Origin: Sipunculus nudus
Lineage: Eukaryota; Annelida; Sipuncula; Golfingiida; Sipunculidae
Assembly: GCA_026874595.1 (NCBI GenBank)
Contig: CM049322.1
Location: 22,789,400 to 22,853,399 of the forward strand
DNA length: 64,000 bases
Direction: 5' to 3'
Shown: in pieces, positions 26,901 through 35,181 of the stretch
Position numbering within the stretch: the stretch's first letter is position 1
Layout: each line of letters starts with the position of its first letter
Program-made: the position numbers and the translations under genes
The notes under the pieces: generated by a model
Seen by the model: only the letters and a program-made list of their open reading frames with translations
The model's database searches: none
Told to the model about the DNA's origin: nothing

Positions 26901-28342
26901 CACACACCCACCACATACAACAAGACTTACAGGACAATGACACAGATAGTACACATACACCGAGACTTACAGGACAGTGACACACACAGACCACCTAAAC
27001 AAGACTTTCAGGACAGTTACACACACAGACCACATACAACAAAACTTACAGGACAGTTACACACACAGACCACATACAAAAAGACTCACAGGACAGTGAC
27101 ACAGACAGTAGACATACAACAAGACTTACATATCAGTGCCACTCACAGAGTTCTTTTTTTTTCTTGTAAGAGCAGCTGTCCTACAGACGTTCTTGTATTG
27201 ATTAAAATTATTATACACAAGAAAATTCTGAACCTCGTAGAAACTGTAAATTAAATTATAATCCACGCAGCGGTCATAAACTGCAGCCCTTGTCCCAGAT
27301 TTCCCTCATTGTAACAGCTGCTTCATTTAGTTAAATTCTCTCGGTCTCAACTCCAGGGCTGACACAGAGCAAATAATTGTAATCAGACGAATGAGATCGT
27401 GGTATTAGTCTTCTAGGCCCTGTGCCAGAATAGATGTTATAGAAGTAGGACGTAGCCTAGTGGTAAGACGTTGGACCTCGGAGCTGGGGGTCCCCGGTTC
27501 GAACAAAGCTGGTGCCTAAATGGCATAAAGGTGTTATCTTATTATAGAACCTCAGAGATTCGCTCTCATGTCTTTACGACAGGTTATGACTTCTAGATTA
27601 TTCCTAACCCACGTGCATAAAAACTTTAAACCCAGAAGGCTTGATAATAACAAATCATGCTTAACGTGTAAATACCTTCATCCTATTTCAATAGACAGTG
27701 CCACCAAACAGGCCATGGACCTATCAATATAACAAAAAATAAAACAAAATCTCTGAGTCTCATATCCACGGATGGCGCAGAGTAAATTATTGCAAGCGCA
27801 TGTTTGAAATTTGGAAATGGATGAACAATGCGATACCACACTCTCATTGGCCTGATTACAATTGACTCTGTGCCATCCCGGGGTGAGACCCAGAGAATCT
27901 TCTAGTATAAAGTAGCGGTTAAAACAAGGGTGATCTGGGACGACTGTTTATTATTTGACAGAGTACACAGTCATTGATGATCAAACTCGCGCAGGAGATT
28001 CGAGAAGACGCTGAGGACGAGAGTTTTCGTGATCAGACGGAGGGTCTAAGCAAGTATCGTTTGCTGCGATTGTTCATAGAAGTGCCAATTCAGGATCGGA
28101 TATTTGTTCTTGAAAACGGCGAATACGTGGATCCGGACAGTGACCCTGACAGCCCTCGTGAAAAGAAGGAAGGAAAACGTGTTGACCTGGGGCTTCTGGG
28201 AAGGCGTCTCGGTAGTCGTCAAGGACTGTTCGCGGCACCTAGCGAGAATCCCGCGAGACCAGCTTCTAGAATGTTTGTGCCAAAAACACTTCCGGCAGGA
28301 GCGGATAGTTATGAACTTGCCGATTATTTGGATGATTTATAG
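13991..28342 (+). CDS. FERM-domain protein of the ezrin/radixin/moesin/merlin type, 13 coding exons, about 668 aa
   Basis: Likely role: a cortical adaptor tying membrane proteins and PIP2 to the cytoskeleton, as in the ERM/merlin family. The splice model keeps one frame throughout. Coding exons: 14020-14037, 14314-14397, 14650-14745, 15528-15632, 16598-16773, 20089-20319, 20828-20924, 21336-21574, 22273-22382, 22612-22766, 24015-24231, 26635-26732 and 27962-28342 (stop included). All junctions are GT-AG and codon phases match. The start is ATG 14020 in an exon opening at 13991 after 'ctgttatcag'. F1 spans about residues 7-101 with the family motif WYFGLQ at 45-50. F2 follows, with RYGNYDKKVHRKGYL in exon 5 and DYLRLAQDLYEYG in exon 6. 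F3 is in exons 6-8 (residues about 200-310). Exons 8-11 are charged and probably helical. The C-terminus (exon 13) ends ELADYLDDL and is acidic. I see no ERM C-terminal actin-binding tail. It could be a divergent merlin or a lineage-specific ERM paralogue. Exons 11 to 12 are the least certain junction (donor gtaggt at 24232). Confidence 0.88.
14170..14226. repeat. Perfect 26-bp inverted repeat with a 5-bp loop in intron 1
   Basis: Arms 14170-14195 and 14201-14226 are perfect reverse complements around the spacer 'acaac'. The left arm contains 'tattttattacag', which looks like a splice acceptor, but reading on from it in the FERM frame hits a stop, so it is not used in the model. The hairpin lies wholly within intron 1 (14038-14313). 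Confidence 0.9.
15136..15422. mobile_element. MITE-like element with about 30-bp terminal inverted repeats in intron 3
   Basis: The left end 'ctagggccaaaaaaaagg' and following 'tatagttctcaggc' mirror the right end 'gcctgagaaccatacc' and 'ttttttttggcctag'. There are about two differences over roughly 30 bp. The interior of about 225 bp has no reading frame and includes 'gcgggcgg' near both ends. No clear target-site duplication is visible. Confidence 0.75.
17341..18000 (+). repeat. Diverged copy of the AGCTCAGCTGA dispersed repeat
   Basis: It opens 'ttagttgaccataggtcaca' and 'tgagcttaagtgatcacctc' 'ttgtccgtc', which aligns with the start of the copy at 25265 ('gtcatatgagctatagcgat' 'cactctttgtccgtc'). 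A remnant of the core palindrome is 'gatggcaccccaag' at 17885. The right end is indistinct. It lies inside the long-inverted-repeat element of intron 5. Confidence 0.5.
18207..19180 (+). repeat. Copy of the AGCTCAGCTGA dispersed repeat
   Basis: It starts 'tttttagctcagctggg' with 'gtccgtccggccgtccgg', carries the perfect palindrome GGTGGCGCCACC at 18507-18518, and ends 'tttagctgagcgtcgatacc' near 19148-19167. The interior holds recurrent 'aggtcaaggt' phrases typical of this family in the window. No coding capacity is seen. Confidence 0.65.
20935..20972. repeat. (GT)n microsatellite just after the exon 7 donor
   Basis: About 19 uninterrupted GT dinucleotides begin 10 bp downstream of the exon 7 splice donor (GAG|GTCAGG at 20924/20925). 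Confidence 0.95.
21660..21769. mobile_element. Small nested inverted-repeat element in intron 8
   Basis: Outer arms of about 20 bp ('taaggaccctttttcatgg' against 'ccatg…aaaagggacctaag' read inverted, with three or four mismatches) enclose a tight inner hairpin. In that hairpin 'ataccgtttcc' (21718-21728) pairs with 'ggaaacggtat' (21737-21747) around an 8-base loop. The total is about 110 bp, a MITE-like or structured repeat. Confidence 0.6.
22343..22480 (+). repeat. 54-bp minisatellite spanning the exon 9 splice donor
   Basis: Units start at 22343, 22397 and 22451 with 'gttgacc(g/a)gtaccagac'. Copies 1 and 2 differ at only a few positions; copy 3 is truncated. Copy 1 contains the last 40 nt of exon 9 and its donor AAAAG|GTGAGA at 22382/22383. 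Copy 2 contains the equivalent AAAAG|GTGTGA at 22436/22437. The unit is 18 codons long and is open in the exon frame through copy 2 until a TAA at 22448-22450. Confidence 0.93.
23085..23455 (+). mobile_element. CR1/L2-like LINE C-terminal fragment in intron 10
   Basis: The plus-strand frame from about 23120 reads 'HITPVLYQQHWLPVKQRIEY', then 'KFLTTVQKSLHATNALRYIQ', then 'RELRSSS'. After frame changes it continues 'PRVTRQYGD' and 'FSNLWNTLPVDI'. This is the conserved C-terminal region of CR1/L2-type ORF2 ('LHWLPVxxRIxYK … LWNSLP'). Stops and frameshifts make it a fossil. It sits in the transcribed strand of the FERM gene. Confidence 0.8.
23653..23677. repeat. (GA)n microsatellite
   Basis: About 12 GA dinucleotides in intron 10. 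Confidence 0.9.
23752..23949. mobile_element. MITE-like 'cggatccagg' element with G-run and C-run ends
   Basis: It starts 'agcggatccaggggggg' and ends 'cctggatccgcccctg', an inverted pair. The interior has long C/G runs and no frame. Related ends occur at 32841, 33018, 35448 and 36235, so this is a dispersed family in the window. Confidence 0.65.
24272..24680. mobile_element. Inverted-repeat element (about 39-bp arms) enclosing a tRNA-like segment, intron 11
   Basis: The left arm 'aaggcacacagacgtttgtg' 'agtgatacaaggccttaagg' pairs with the right arm 'ccctaaggcgttgtatcact' 'cacaaacgtctgagtgcctt' with about four mismatches. Between them, at about 24516-24585, lies 'ctgtagcgtaagggttgcgc' followed by 'cttgagttaaaatctc', which is reminiscent of tRNA A and B boxes. 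The element may be a tRNA-derived SINE captured in a foldback element, or a single family. Confidence 0.65.
25265..25820 (+). repeat. Near-complete copy of the AGCTCAGCTGA dispersed repeat, intron 11
   Basis: It starts 'tttttagctcagctgactg' and runs through 'gagctatagcgatcactc', a 'gtccgtctgtccgtccgtcc' stretch and 'ctggtggggacacctg' (a decayed form of the core palindrome). It ends 'cagctgagcgtcatgaccca' 'tgggtcacttgtt'. At about 550 bp it is the cleanest copy and the best reference for the family in this window. Two further related blocks with 'cagtatgt(c/g)cgtctgttt'-like text flank it (about 24965-25150 and 26190-26345). Confidence 0.7.
26713..27150 (+). repeat. 40-bp minisatellite, about 11 copies, starting inside exon 12
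   Basis: Units begin with 'acatacaacaagacttacag' at 26713, 26753, 26793, 26833, 26873, 26913, 26953 and 26993, then 27032, 27072 and 27112 after a 1-bp loss. The first unit supplies the last 20 nt of exon 12 (…IQQDLQ) and its donor CAG|GTCAGT at 26732/26733. Unit 2 keeps the same donor at 26772/26773. Later units mostly read 'caggacag' and have lost the GT. Unit length is not a multiple of three, so long frames across it rotate through different peptides and are not genes. Confidence 0.93.
27335..27899. mobile_element. Inverted-repeat element with about 70-bp arms enclosing a tRNA-like SINE segment, intron 12
   Basis: The left arm (about 27335-27403) contains 'ttgtaatcagacgaatgaga' 'tcgtggtat'. 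It pairs with the right arm (about 27827-27899), whose reverse complement reads 'ttgtaatcaggccaatgaga' 'gtgtggtat'. Both arms extend to 'attctc(t)cgggtctca'-like outer ends. Part of the left end is also repeated in direct orientation at about 27753-27790. Between the arms, at about 27459-27525, is 'tagcctagtggtaagacg' (A-box-like) with 'ggttcgaac' (B-box-like) about 35 bp later. Confidence 0.7.
27455..27530 (+). repeat. tRNA-like segment (SINE head or tRNA pseudogene)
   Basis: 'tagcctagtggtaagacgtt' resembles an A box and 'ccccggttcgaac' resembles a B box, with spacing close to a tRNA. However, the 3' acceptor arm does not pair with the 5' side and the context is an inverted-repeat element. 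It is better read as a SINE promoter region than as a working tRNA gene. Confidence 0.5.
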
Positions 28343-28615
28343 TTAATGCCTGTCACATCTATTGAGTCACATAGTAAAGCAACCAATTGGACAAATGTAT
28401 TCCACCTGTGTTCATCAGGGAGGGGGCTCTTTACAATATTTTAAACATTTATGAGCAAGTCATGACATATTTACATGTTAAATGCACTAGAGTATGTATT
28501 GTTACGATATTTTAAAGATACTATGTCTTTTTAGAATACATTCCAAGTATTTTATTCATTCTAAACAGGGCGTTGATTACTGTTGATATATTCCTTGAGT
28601 GAAAATCGATTTGTA

Positions 28616-28621
28616 AATAAA
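28616..28621 (+). terminator. Candidate polyadenylation signal of the FERM gene
   Basis: A canonical AATAAA lies 274 nt after the stop codon of exon 13. It is the first canonical hexamer after the stop that I noticed. Confidence 0.6.
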
Positions 28622-31500
28622 AACCGTTTTATTTCAAGCTATTCTTGTTATGTAGGACACAGCTGATGTTAAAGCATTCTGAGTAAGGTTTGAATAAAAT
28701 TTAATAAGATCAAGAAAATAACCAACTCCTAACGTCACACATGCATACATGGAGTACAAGCTGTTTACATGTTCCTAATTCCACGAGCATAAAGGCTGCA
28801 TACTATTAAATCCAATGCTAACATGCAACCTACTCACTCACGTTCATATATGACACACGTTGTCATCAAATCGTCACATAGCATGCATGCTAAATATGTT
28901 AATGCTTGCATTGTGTCTCTCTGATTCCTAACGTATCACGCAGGTGGTGTTGCATGGATATAAATTACGTATAACGTATTGTCCAACCAGTGAAAATGCA
29001 AAACACTCACTACAAATGTTAACATTAATTTCTGTTCCTTTTACACACATACTTTCTCGTGAAACCCTATCATTCCATGTTCCTAGGGAGACAATGCATG
29101 TTTGAATTCAGGAGCTGTATTTTCCCTATCTTTTATAGTGACACACCATCAATATTAGACTATGGTATTCTAAATGAAGGACATGTGCCCATTGCTGGGT
29201 CATAATACCGAGGATCCCCCGAAAGGCACACTTGTTTGTGAGTGAAACACGGCATGACATTCCTACCACGCCTGGATGGAATCACTGTCGATTGTGCGTC
29301 AACCATCAGCGGTTTCCAGTGGTGTAAACTGCCCCCCCCCCCCCCCCCCCGGGCCCGTTGAGCGCTAATACCTCTCATGTTATTTGATTATTTCGCATTT
29401 ATTCGTATTGTTTTAGATATCCTTTTGATTCCCCGGAAGTTAAATAATTAATTGACGTATAAGTGATTTGCTCCATTAAGATAGTTCGGAAGAGGGTCTT
29501 TTCTTAATTACATTCTGCTTGATCATAAGACCAGGTATGGATCCCCAAATTGCACTCATGTCTGAGTGAGGCAAAGCCTTCCCGTTAGTCTGCAGGGCGC
29601 CAAGTCTGGGGTGGTGCCGGCTGTTACTCATACATGTGGTCTGCCTAAACTGCAGAAGCCATTAAATTTGCAAAGTTAAACCTAGATTTTCACATCAATT
29701 ATTTTAACATGAAAAAAAAATTTTTGATATTTTGTGAGTGTTAACTCGGAAACACATGAATGAACATGTAAATACAATTGAATCTATGGACCGTGCAGTT
29801 TATACCCTCAGACTTAACTTGTCAAAATATAAATATAAAAGCTTAGCCCCTCCACATTAACCACATTATCCAACGACATGTAATTGAATAATAGTTGTAG
29901 AGTTGAAAATCCTCATATTCCTTATGTGAATAACGCCTAAAAATATTCCTCTTTAAATTGCGTATTTAAAACTTTCTCCTTTTACAGGAGGCGTTTTGAG
30001 AGAAAACGTTTGAGGCTTTTATCATGGAATTATACTACCGAGACATTACAGGTGTTGTTATTCATGGACTGACAATTGATTTCAACATAATTTTGTCTTT
30101 CAATGTCTTTAATCCCCCAAAAATTTATCAACGATATTACCAGTATATATAACAGGTAGGTTATAAATAATATGATTATGCAGTAGAGTGCTTCAGAATA
30201 AAGGAGGGAACCTTCACCAGAGATCTTCCATTGTTTCTCGAATTCAAGAAGAGCGGCGCATATTGCCCAATCTAACAATAAATCATTTACACGGCATCAT
30301 CGGCCTCCGAAATTGCACGGTAAACGGTTTCACCAAATAATTTATATAATAGAAATGTAGCAAAAAAAAAACAAGTATTTGTTCCCACTGACTGTCTCTC
30401 AGGCACGGCTGTGGCTTAGGGTTGACACATAATACATAATTTCAACCATGTTCAAGATATGTTCATGTTCACTTTAGCTACATACAAATATATGGTCGTT
30501 TGAAACAGTTATGCTTATATTATATATTCCACTGCCCATCTCAATATTTTTCAAATACGTTCTAAGCGTATCTTATAACCAGCCGCTGTGGCATTCTGGT
30601 TTTCCTATGCACGCGCATCTTCTGGTCGATGCAGACCTGATAGTTAATCCTAATATTATCACGCGTGGTAGTTTAATCTAAATATTGAGGTGCTTGGTCC
30701 AGATTATCCGACACTAAGATTCGGGGTTCCCAAAGGTACATGTATATGAATTCGCCAGCTGCCATTTCCATACACTTGACATTTTTTTATGGGCCGCACC
30801 AGTATGACCCTGTGCACGTGCAGATGTGTTGTCCTCTTTTGTCAGGGCAGCATATTTTTCTGTTTATTTTTTCAAACTTTTTGTGACAGTTACAATAATA
30901 GCTGACCTATTTTTGCCCATATTCAGGTAAACTCCAGAGATATTCAGACAAAGGGTTAAACTGAAGCTCATCAAAGTGTACCAGGCGTCTGGAATGGTTA
31001 ACATGCCATATATTGTTCCTGTATCAGGATCAACAAGGCTGTTTTAATATTTTTTTACTGACCACACAAATTGATTTCAAAATGTTTGTTTCGCATTAAT
31101 ACTGTTGACGATTAATACAACGCAATAAATCAGCAAAGAATCCGAAATGTGTGACACTACATCAATTTCATGTTTTAAATGAAAGAATGCATGCTACGCT
31201 TGAGAACATGAGGTTTTCACAATAAAATATTTTAGGCAATAAAACTTTGCTTGTCACAGTAAAAGACACGGACGGTACGTATTAATATATCAAACATCAA
31301 AACATTAATTAAGTAGCATTATCTGCGTACATAATTAGAACTATTTGGATTGATTTCTTCAAATCATTTGACGGGAGAAAATATTACCATTAATCATCCC
31401 GACAGATCATTGAACATCAGGTATAGGTAAGCAACTTCAGAGCTTGCACCAGCAAAACAGAGAAAACAGTTAAAATGAATGTAAGCCTGACAACAAAACG
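28622..31500. other. Intergenic DNA between the FERM gene and the GT31 locus
   Basis: No supported gene. It includes a C-run at 29331-29350 next to 'gggcccg'. A short segment at 29991-30049 is bounded by acceptor-like 'cttttacag' and donor-like 'attacag|gtgttg' but has an in-frame stop. The 82-codon minus-strand frame at 30030-30278 has a slightly gene-like N-terminus but no recognised domain or splice partners. Confidence 0.5.
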
Positions 31501-31509
31501 GTATATAGC

Positions 31510-31698
31510 GTGAATCCTGTTAATTTCAAGTTGTCTTTTCTTGGATTATTTGCTCTGATTATTTTACTAATGATCATACAGATGACACAGATAATGAAAA
31601 GAGAATCTTCACCTGATAGAGAGGATCAGAATTTTGATGCAAGGAAAGACATACGGCATGATCATCCACACGAGAAAGTGCATAGTGGGGGAGAATAG
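31510..31698 (+). pseudogene. Degenerate first exon of a second GT31 (C1GALT1-like) gene copy
   Basis: A 62-codon open stretch reads (V)NPVNFKLSF, then a hydrophobic 'LGLFALIILLMIIQM' segment and a charged stem. That is the layout of exon 1 of the intact gene at 35182 (MNPRFLKTFFF, hydrophobic 'IIGGCVLMII', charged stem). At the DNA level 'gtgaatcct' stands where the intact gene has 'atgaatcct', so the start codon is lost. No donor follows before a TAG at 31696. Taken alone the similarity is modest. It is strengthened by the copy of the intact gene's 3' UTR found 1.4 kb downstream. Catalytic exons are absent between them. Confidence 0.5.
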
Positions 31699-32840
31699 GC
31701 TTAAGTCAAAGTGAGGGAGATGGTTCAACATGGCGAAATACGGAAGACAACCATATAGTAGTTGGAACACATAAAATATACAACAACAAGCAAACAGGTA
31801 ATACACAAGAAAGAGAAAACGAATGAATATGTTTTACCTATCAATGCTAAAAACTAAGTAACCCAGTTTTTTAATGTTGAAAGGTGCATACCCAGTTTAT
31901 TAATGATGGCAACTATACAACCAGGTACTGTACCCACAAATAAACCTTTAAAATCATAAACAGGAGAATCGACCCTCTGAAGCAGTCTTTCCTTGTCCGC
32001 GTCGTCACCACTTGGGATTCTTGCTTCGATACTTAATATATATTTTGTATTTATGTTGTATACATTTTATTTTAAAATTAGTGATACGTTAGGGAGAATA
32101 AATTGTGTAAACAGGTTAAAATTACTTCCTTGGCCTATAACTCTGCCTTAGGCATAAACTTCGACAAGGGCTGTCTCAGCATACCTGTTTTGGTCTCTCA
32201 TGATCATTCCAGGTGTAAAACATTTTGTTTGTTCTTGTTTCAAAGTCACAGTTTATCATATTTTGGGTGTTTATTTGTCTTGGCTTAAGCGTTCCAAATG
32301 AGGGCGTACCTAGTTGTGTTTATAGCTTGCTGGTGGTTTAGGGCCAACGATCTAGGTTATCCTTCTCAGACATGGACTTCACAATCAGACGACACTGGAA
32401 ATGTAAGGGCGATGAAAGCTTGGCCTAGCCTTGTGTTTGTAGAGGTTTAAACAGAGCGCGACGTGGCGGACTCTCCAGAATCTCTTTATCTGTGGGAGAA
32501 GAGAGCTGGATAATCGAAAGAGCCCGGAACACCCAGCAAAGCGTTCACTGAACATATATTCTCATTTGTTTTGTTGGTGTTTTAAAGATCCAGTCCCAAG
32601 CCGGGTCAAGAATAGGAATGGAAGACCTCCTTGGATCTTCTCACGGGACGCTTCGGCAACTTACCTCCCTGAGGCTGTGTTCATTGCTGCTTTACATCGT
32701 CTAATATTTTTGACTTTCCTTATTGTCTCGGCAGAAATCCATTCCCTATGTTGTTGGTCCCTGATTTCCATTTCTTTTACACTCACAAGTTGAGGTCACC
32801 GCTTCTTCAAATCTTATCCACTCCTGATCATCTTTTCAGG

Positions 32841-33018
32841 GGCTCATCCAGGATTTAGGGGGGGGAGGGGTCCAACCGAACAGGACTAATGACAAAACCT
32901 TAACATTCTTAATTCTCAAACTTAATTCTTTTCTGAAATCCTTACATAAAGGATGCAGTGGCTAGAAAAAGGTGGTTTAGGACCCCCTGGACACCCCCTA
33001 CTCGAATTCGCCTCTGCT
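32841..33018. mobile_element. Copy of the 'ggatccagg'/G-run MITE-like family
   Basis: It starts 'ggctcatccaggatttaggg' followed by a G-run, contains 'ccgaacaggactaatga' (matching inverted text in the copy at 23752) and ends 'ccctactcgaattcgcctct'. No coding potential. Confidence 0.5.
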
Positions 33019-33114
33019 TTTGTACAGTGACTGTAAGTTATTTGTGAATCTATTTTCTTCCATCGCATTCCCCAGTGGTAGGTTATCCCTTTACTCTGCA
33101 GCTTTCTTGAAAAG

Positions 33115-34000
33115 TCGGAAAACGTATAACCATAGAAATGGCTCCTGTGTTTGTCTGATCGCATAATAGGATCATATTGTTTCTTCTTATAACAGAGTGA
33201 ACTTGCCCTGAATATTTGTTCAACAAAAAATACCACCTTCCGGTTTATATGAAACACGTCCTTTAGTCATTTTTATATGTGTATAATCTTTTCAATGTGC
33301 GTATAACCAATTTGTAGAACTTGAGCTTGAAGGTGGCTTATTCCCACAATCCTTTTAGAATTGTATGTAATCATGTGACCCTCTATCTTTTTTTCAGATA
33401 ATGGTTCAAAATCAAACAAATTTCGGTGCTGCTCCATGTCTATTGGTACCGTCTGTGCAGTGGTGAAAATAATAATAAAAACTGTATAAAAAGTCTGGAC
33501 TGAGTCATTTAAATGAAAATCGTACAATGGGTCACCCAAAATTTGGTCCGTGCAATTTGAACGACAGAAAGTAATTTCCAGAGGCTGAAATTCTTATCAA
33601 TTAAAAATATTATTGCGTTCTTTCATTGTGCAACATATTTATCCCTTTCATTTCTATGTCCTATAGTTTAGGGTATACCTGGTTAAGATTTAGCTATCCA
33701 AAGTGTTATATTTAACTGTACCTTTTGTATGGGGAGAAGGGCTCAGAGGTATTTAATTACGTTTCTTGGGTCTAATACCCTGGAAGTCCCCCCAAAAGGG
33801 AAATGTGTTCCCTTTTTTAAGTGAATTTTTAATTTAGTTGTTATTTTTGCATCATTCCCAAAAAGGGGAATGTGTTCCTTTTTTCAAGATAATTTTCATT
33901 AAGTTGTTATCTTTGCATAATTCAAACCATATTTCTTGAATCATAAATAATCCCTGTACAACACGTTGTCCTTTTCTTTTTTTTATAATTATTCAGTTCA
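33115..34000 (+). pseudogene. Duplicate of the GT31 gene's stop region and 3' UTR
   Basis: Starting at 'aaaacgtataaccatagaaa' this stretch aligns with the end of the intact gene ('aaaacgaataaccgtagaaa' at about 39624, where TAA is the stop). Shared landmarks then follow in the same order: 'tggctcctgtg', 'gtctgatc(g/a)cata', 'aacagagtgaact', 'ggtttatatg', 'tggcttattcccacaatcct', 'aataataataaaa(a/g)ctgtata', 'agatttagctat' and 'ttattcagttc'. Each copy has its own indels. The homology begins at the end of the coding region, so the coding exons of this copy are deleted or beyond recognition. Confidence 0.8.
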
Positions 34001-35181
34001 AGTTATTAGTAGAGTCGTCTATACAATGAGAGACATCTGGCACTATTTAGAAAATAGTGATAATCAGTTTAATAACTGATTTCGTCTGATACTTTACACC
34101 TGACACTTGTCAAATCCAGATCGTTCCCAGAAGGTCATTCAGCCGTTACCACTTCAGTCGGATACGTGTCAAGTGGCGTGTCATGTAAACTAGCACCGTA
34201 CAGGGTGGGTAAGTCACGCAGAATAGTAAACGTTGGAAAAAAGAAACCTTCCTGAATAACCTCCGCAACCTCATCACGTAATTTCTCAGAGAGTACCGCA
34301 AAAACAAGTTTAATGCATATCAAATACTGCAGGTACAACATCGAAATTTGGGAACCTCTTACATAAATTGATATTGAAAATAGTATATCATTCCGAATAT
34401 AATCCAGCGGATTCCTGAGCTAATGAGAGGAGCTAACTCTCTAGTCAGAGTCCCAGACAACATGATTAGAAGTTAGATTCATTAGGCAAAAAATGGTTGG
34501 TTTCCTAGAAACCGCACGTGAACTTTTTTTCTATTTTGACCCCAGCCACCGAATAAAAAAAATATATTTCATTTTGATTTGCAGTAGAAAGAGTTGGATT
34601 TTGAGTTCCAGCCTACATTGTTCGGGAAATACAGGCCAAAAGTGTCAGTAAAAGCATCGCATCATCTTAGAGATAGAAGCAGAAGCTGGGCAAATTGATT
34701 TTTTGTGTTAACCTTTAAACTTTTTAGTTCGAACGCCTGTTATAAATATATGATGAAACTATGTATATGACTTTTTCAGTGGCTCCTTGGCACCCATTTA
34801 AACCAGCATTGTACGGTAACTGTCCTAGGAGCAGATACACATTGCATGCGTGGAAATGGTTTGACTATCAAACCTTTGTTTACCAGTAAAGACAACATAC
34901 AGCTGCTTTTGTTTAAATATACAAAGTCACTGACATTACATAACATACCCACAGCATTATGTCCGAAGATATTCAATATCATATTAAACGATTGAGTCAT
35001 TCCAATGTATACCGATGTGTTTTGGTATGCTTTATGAAGGAAATATTGTCAGTAATCATTCATGCATCTGTTGTGAACACTGAACAACAAAGATTGGTAA
35101 ACGTCGATTGGTAAGGATGAAGTTGACATCAGACACCTGTTAGAGGGAATTAACATTTAAGAATACAGAAAGACGAATATC
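34001..35181. other. Spacer upstream of the GT31 gene
   Basis: No gene can be supported. The minus-strand frame at 34135-34341 has an ordinary-looking C-terminal half (…EKLRDEVAEVIQEG…) and could be a terminal exon of something unseen. A plus-strand open stretch follows 'ctttttcag' at about 34780-34995. Neither has a recognised domain or a splice partner. Confidence 0.4.

Noticed and set aside
26675-27254. Overlapping plus frames of 101 and 129 codons (YNKTYR/IQQDLQ repeats)
   Set aside because: They are the 40-bp minisatellite in rotating frames. Only the first 20 nt of the array are exonic in the FERM gene model.
27455-27530. Working tRNA gene
   Set aside because: A- and B-box-like strings are present but the acceptor stem does not pair, and the segment lies inside an inverted-repeat element.
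29991-30049. Possible small exon between acceptor-like and donor-like sites
   Set aside because: The GT context is weak, there is an in-frame stop and no partner exon.
34135-34341. 68-codon minus frame that could be a terminal exon
   Set aside because: The composition of its C-terminal half is gene-like, but I find no clear acceptor, no family match and no neighbouring exons on that strand.
34776-35000. Open stretches on both strands just upstream of the GT31 start
   Set aside because: The minus frame has an ATG and the plus frame follows 'ctttttcag', but neither matches a known domain or joins in phase with the GT31 exons.
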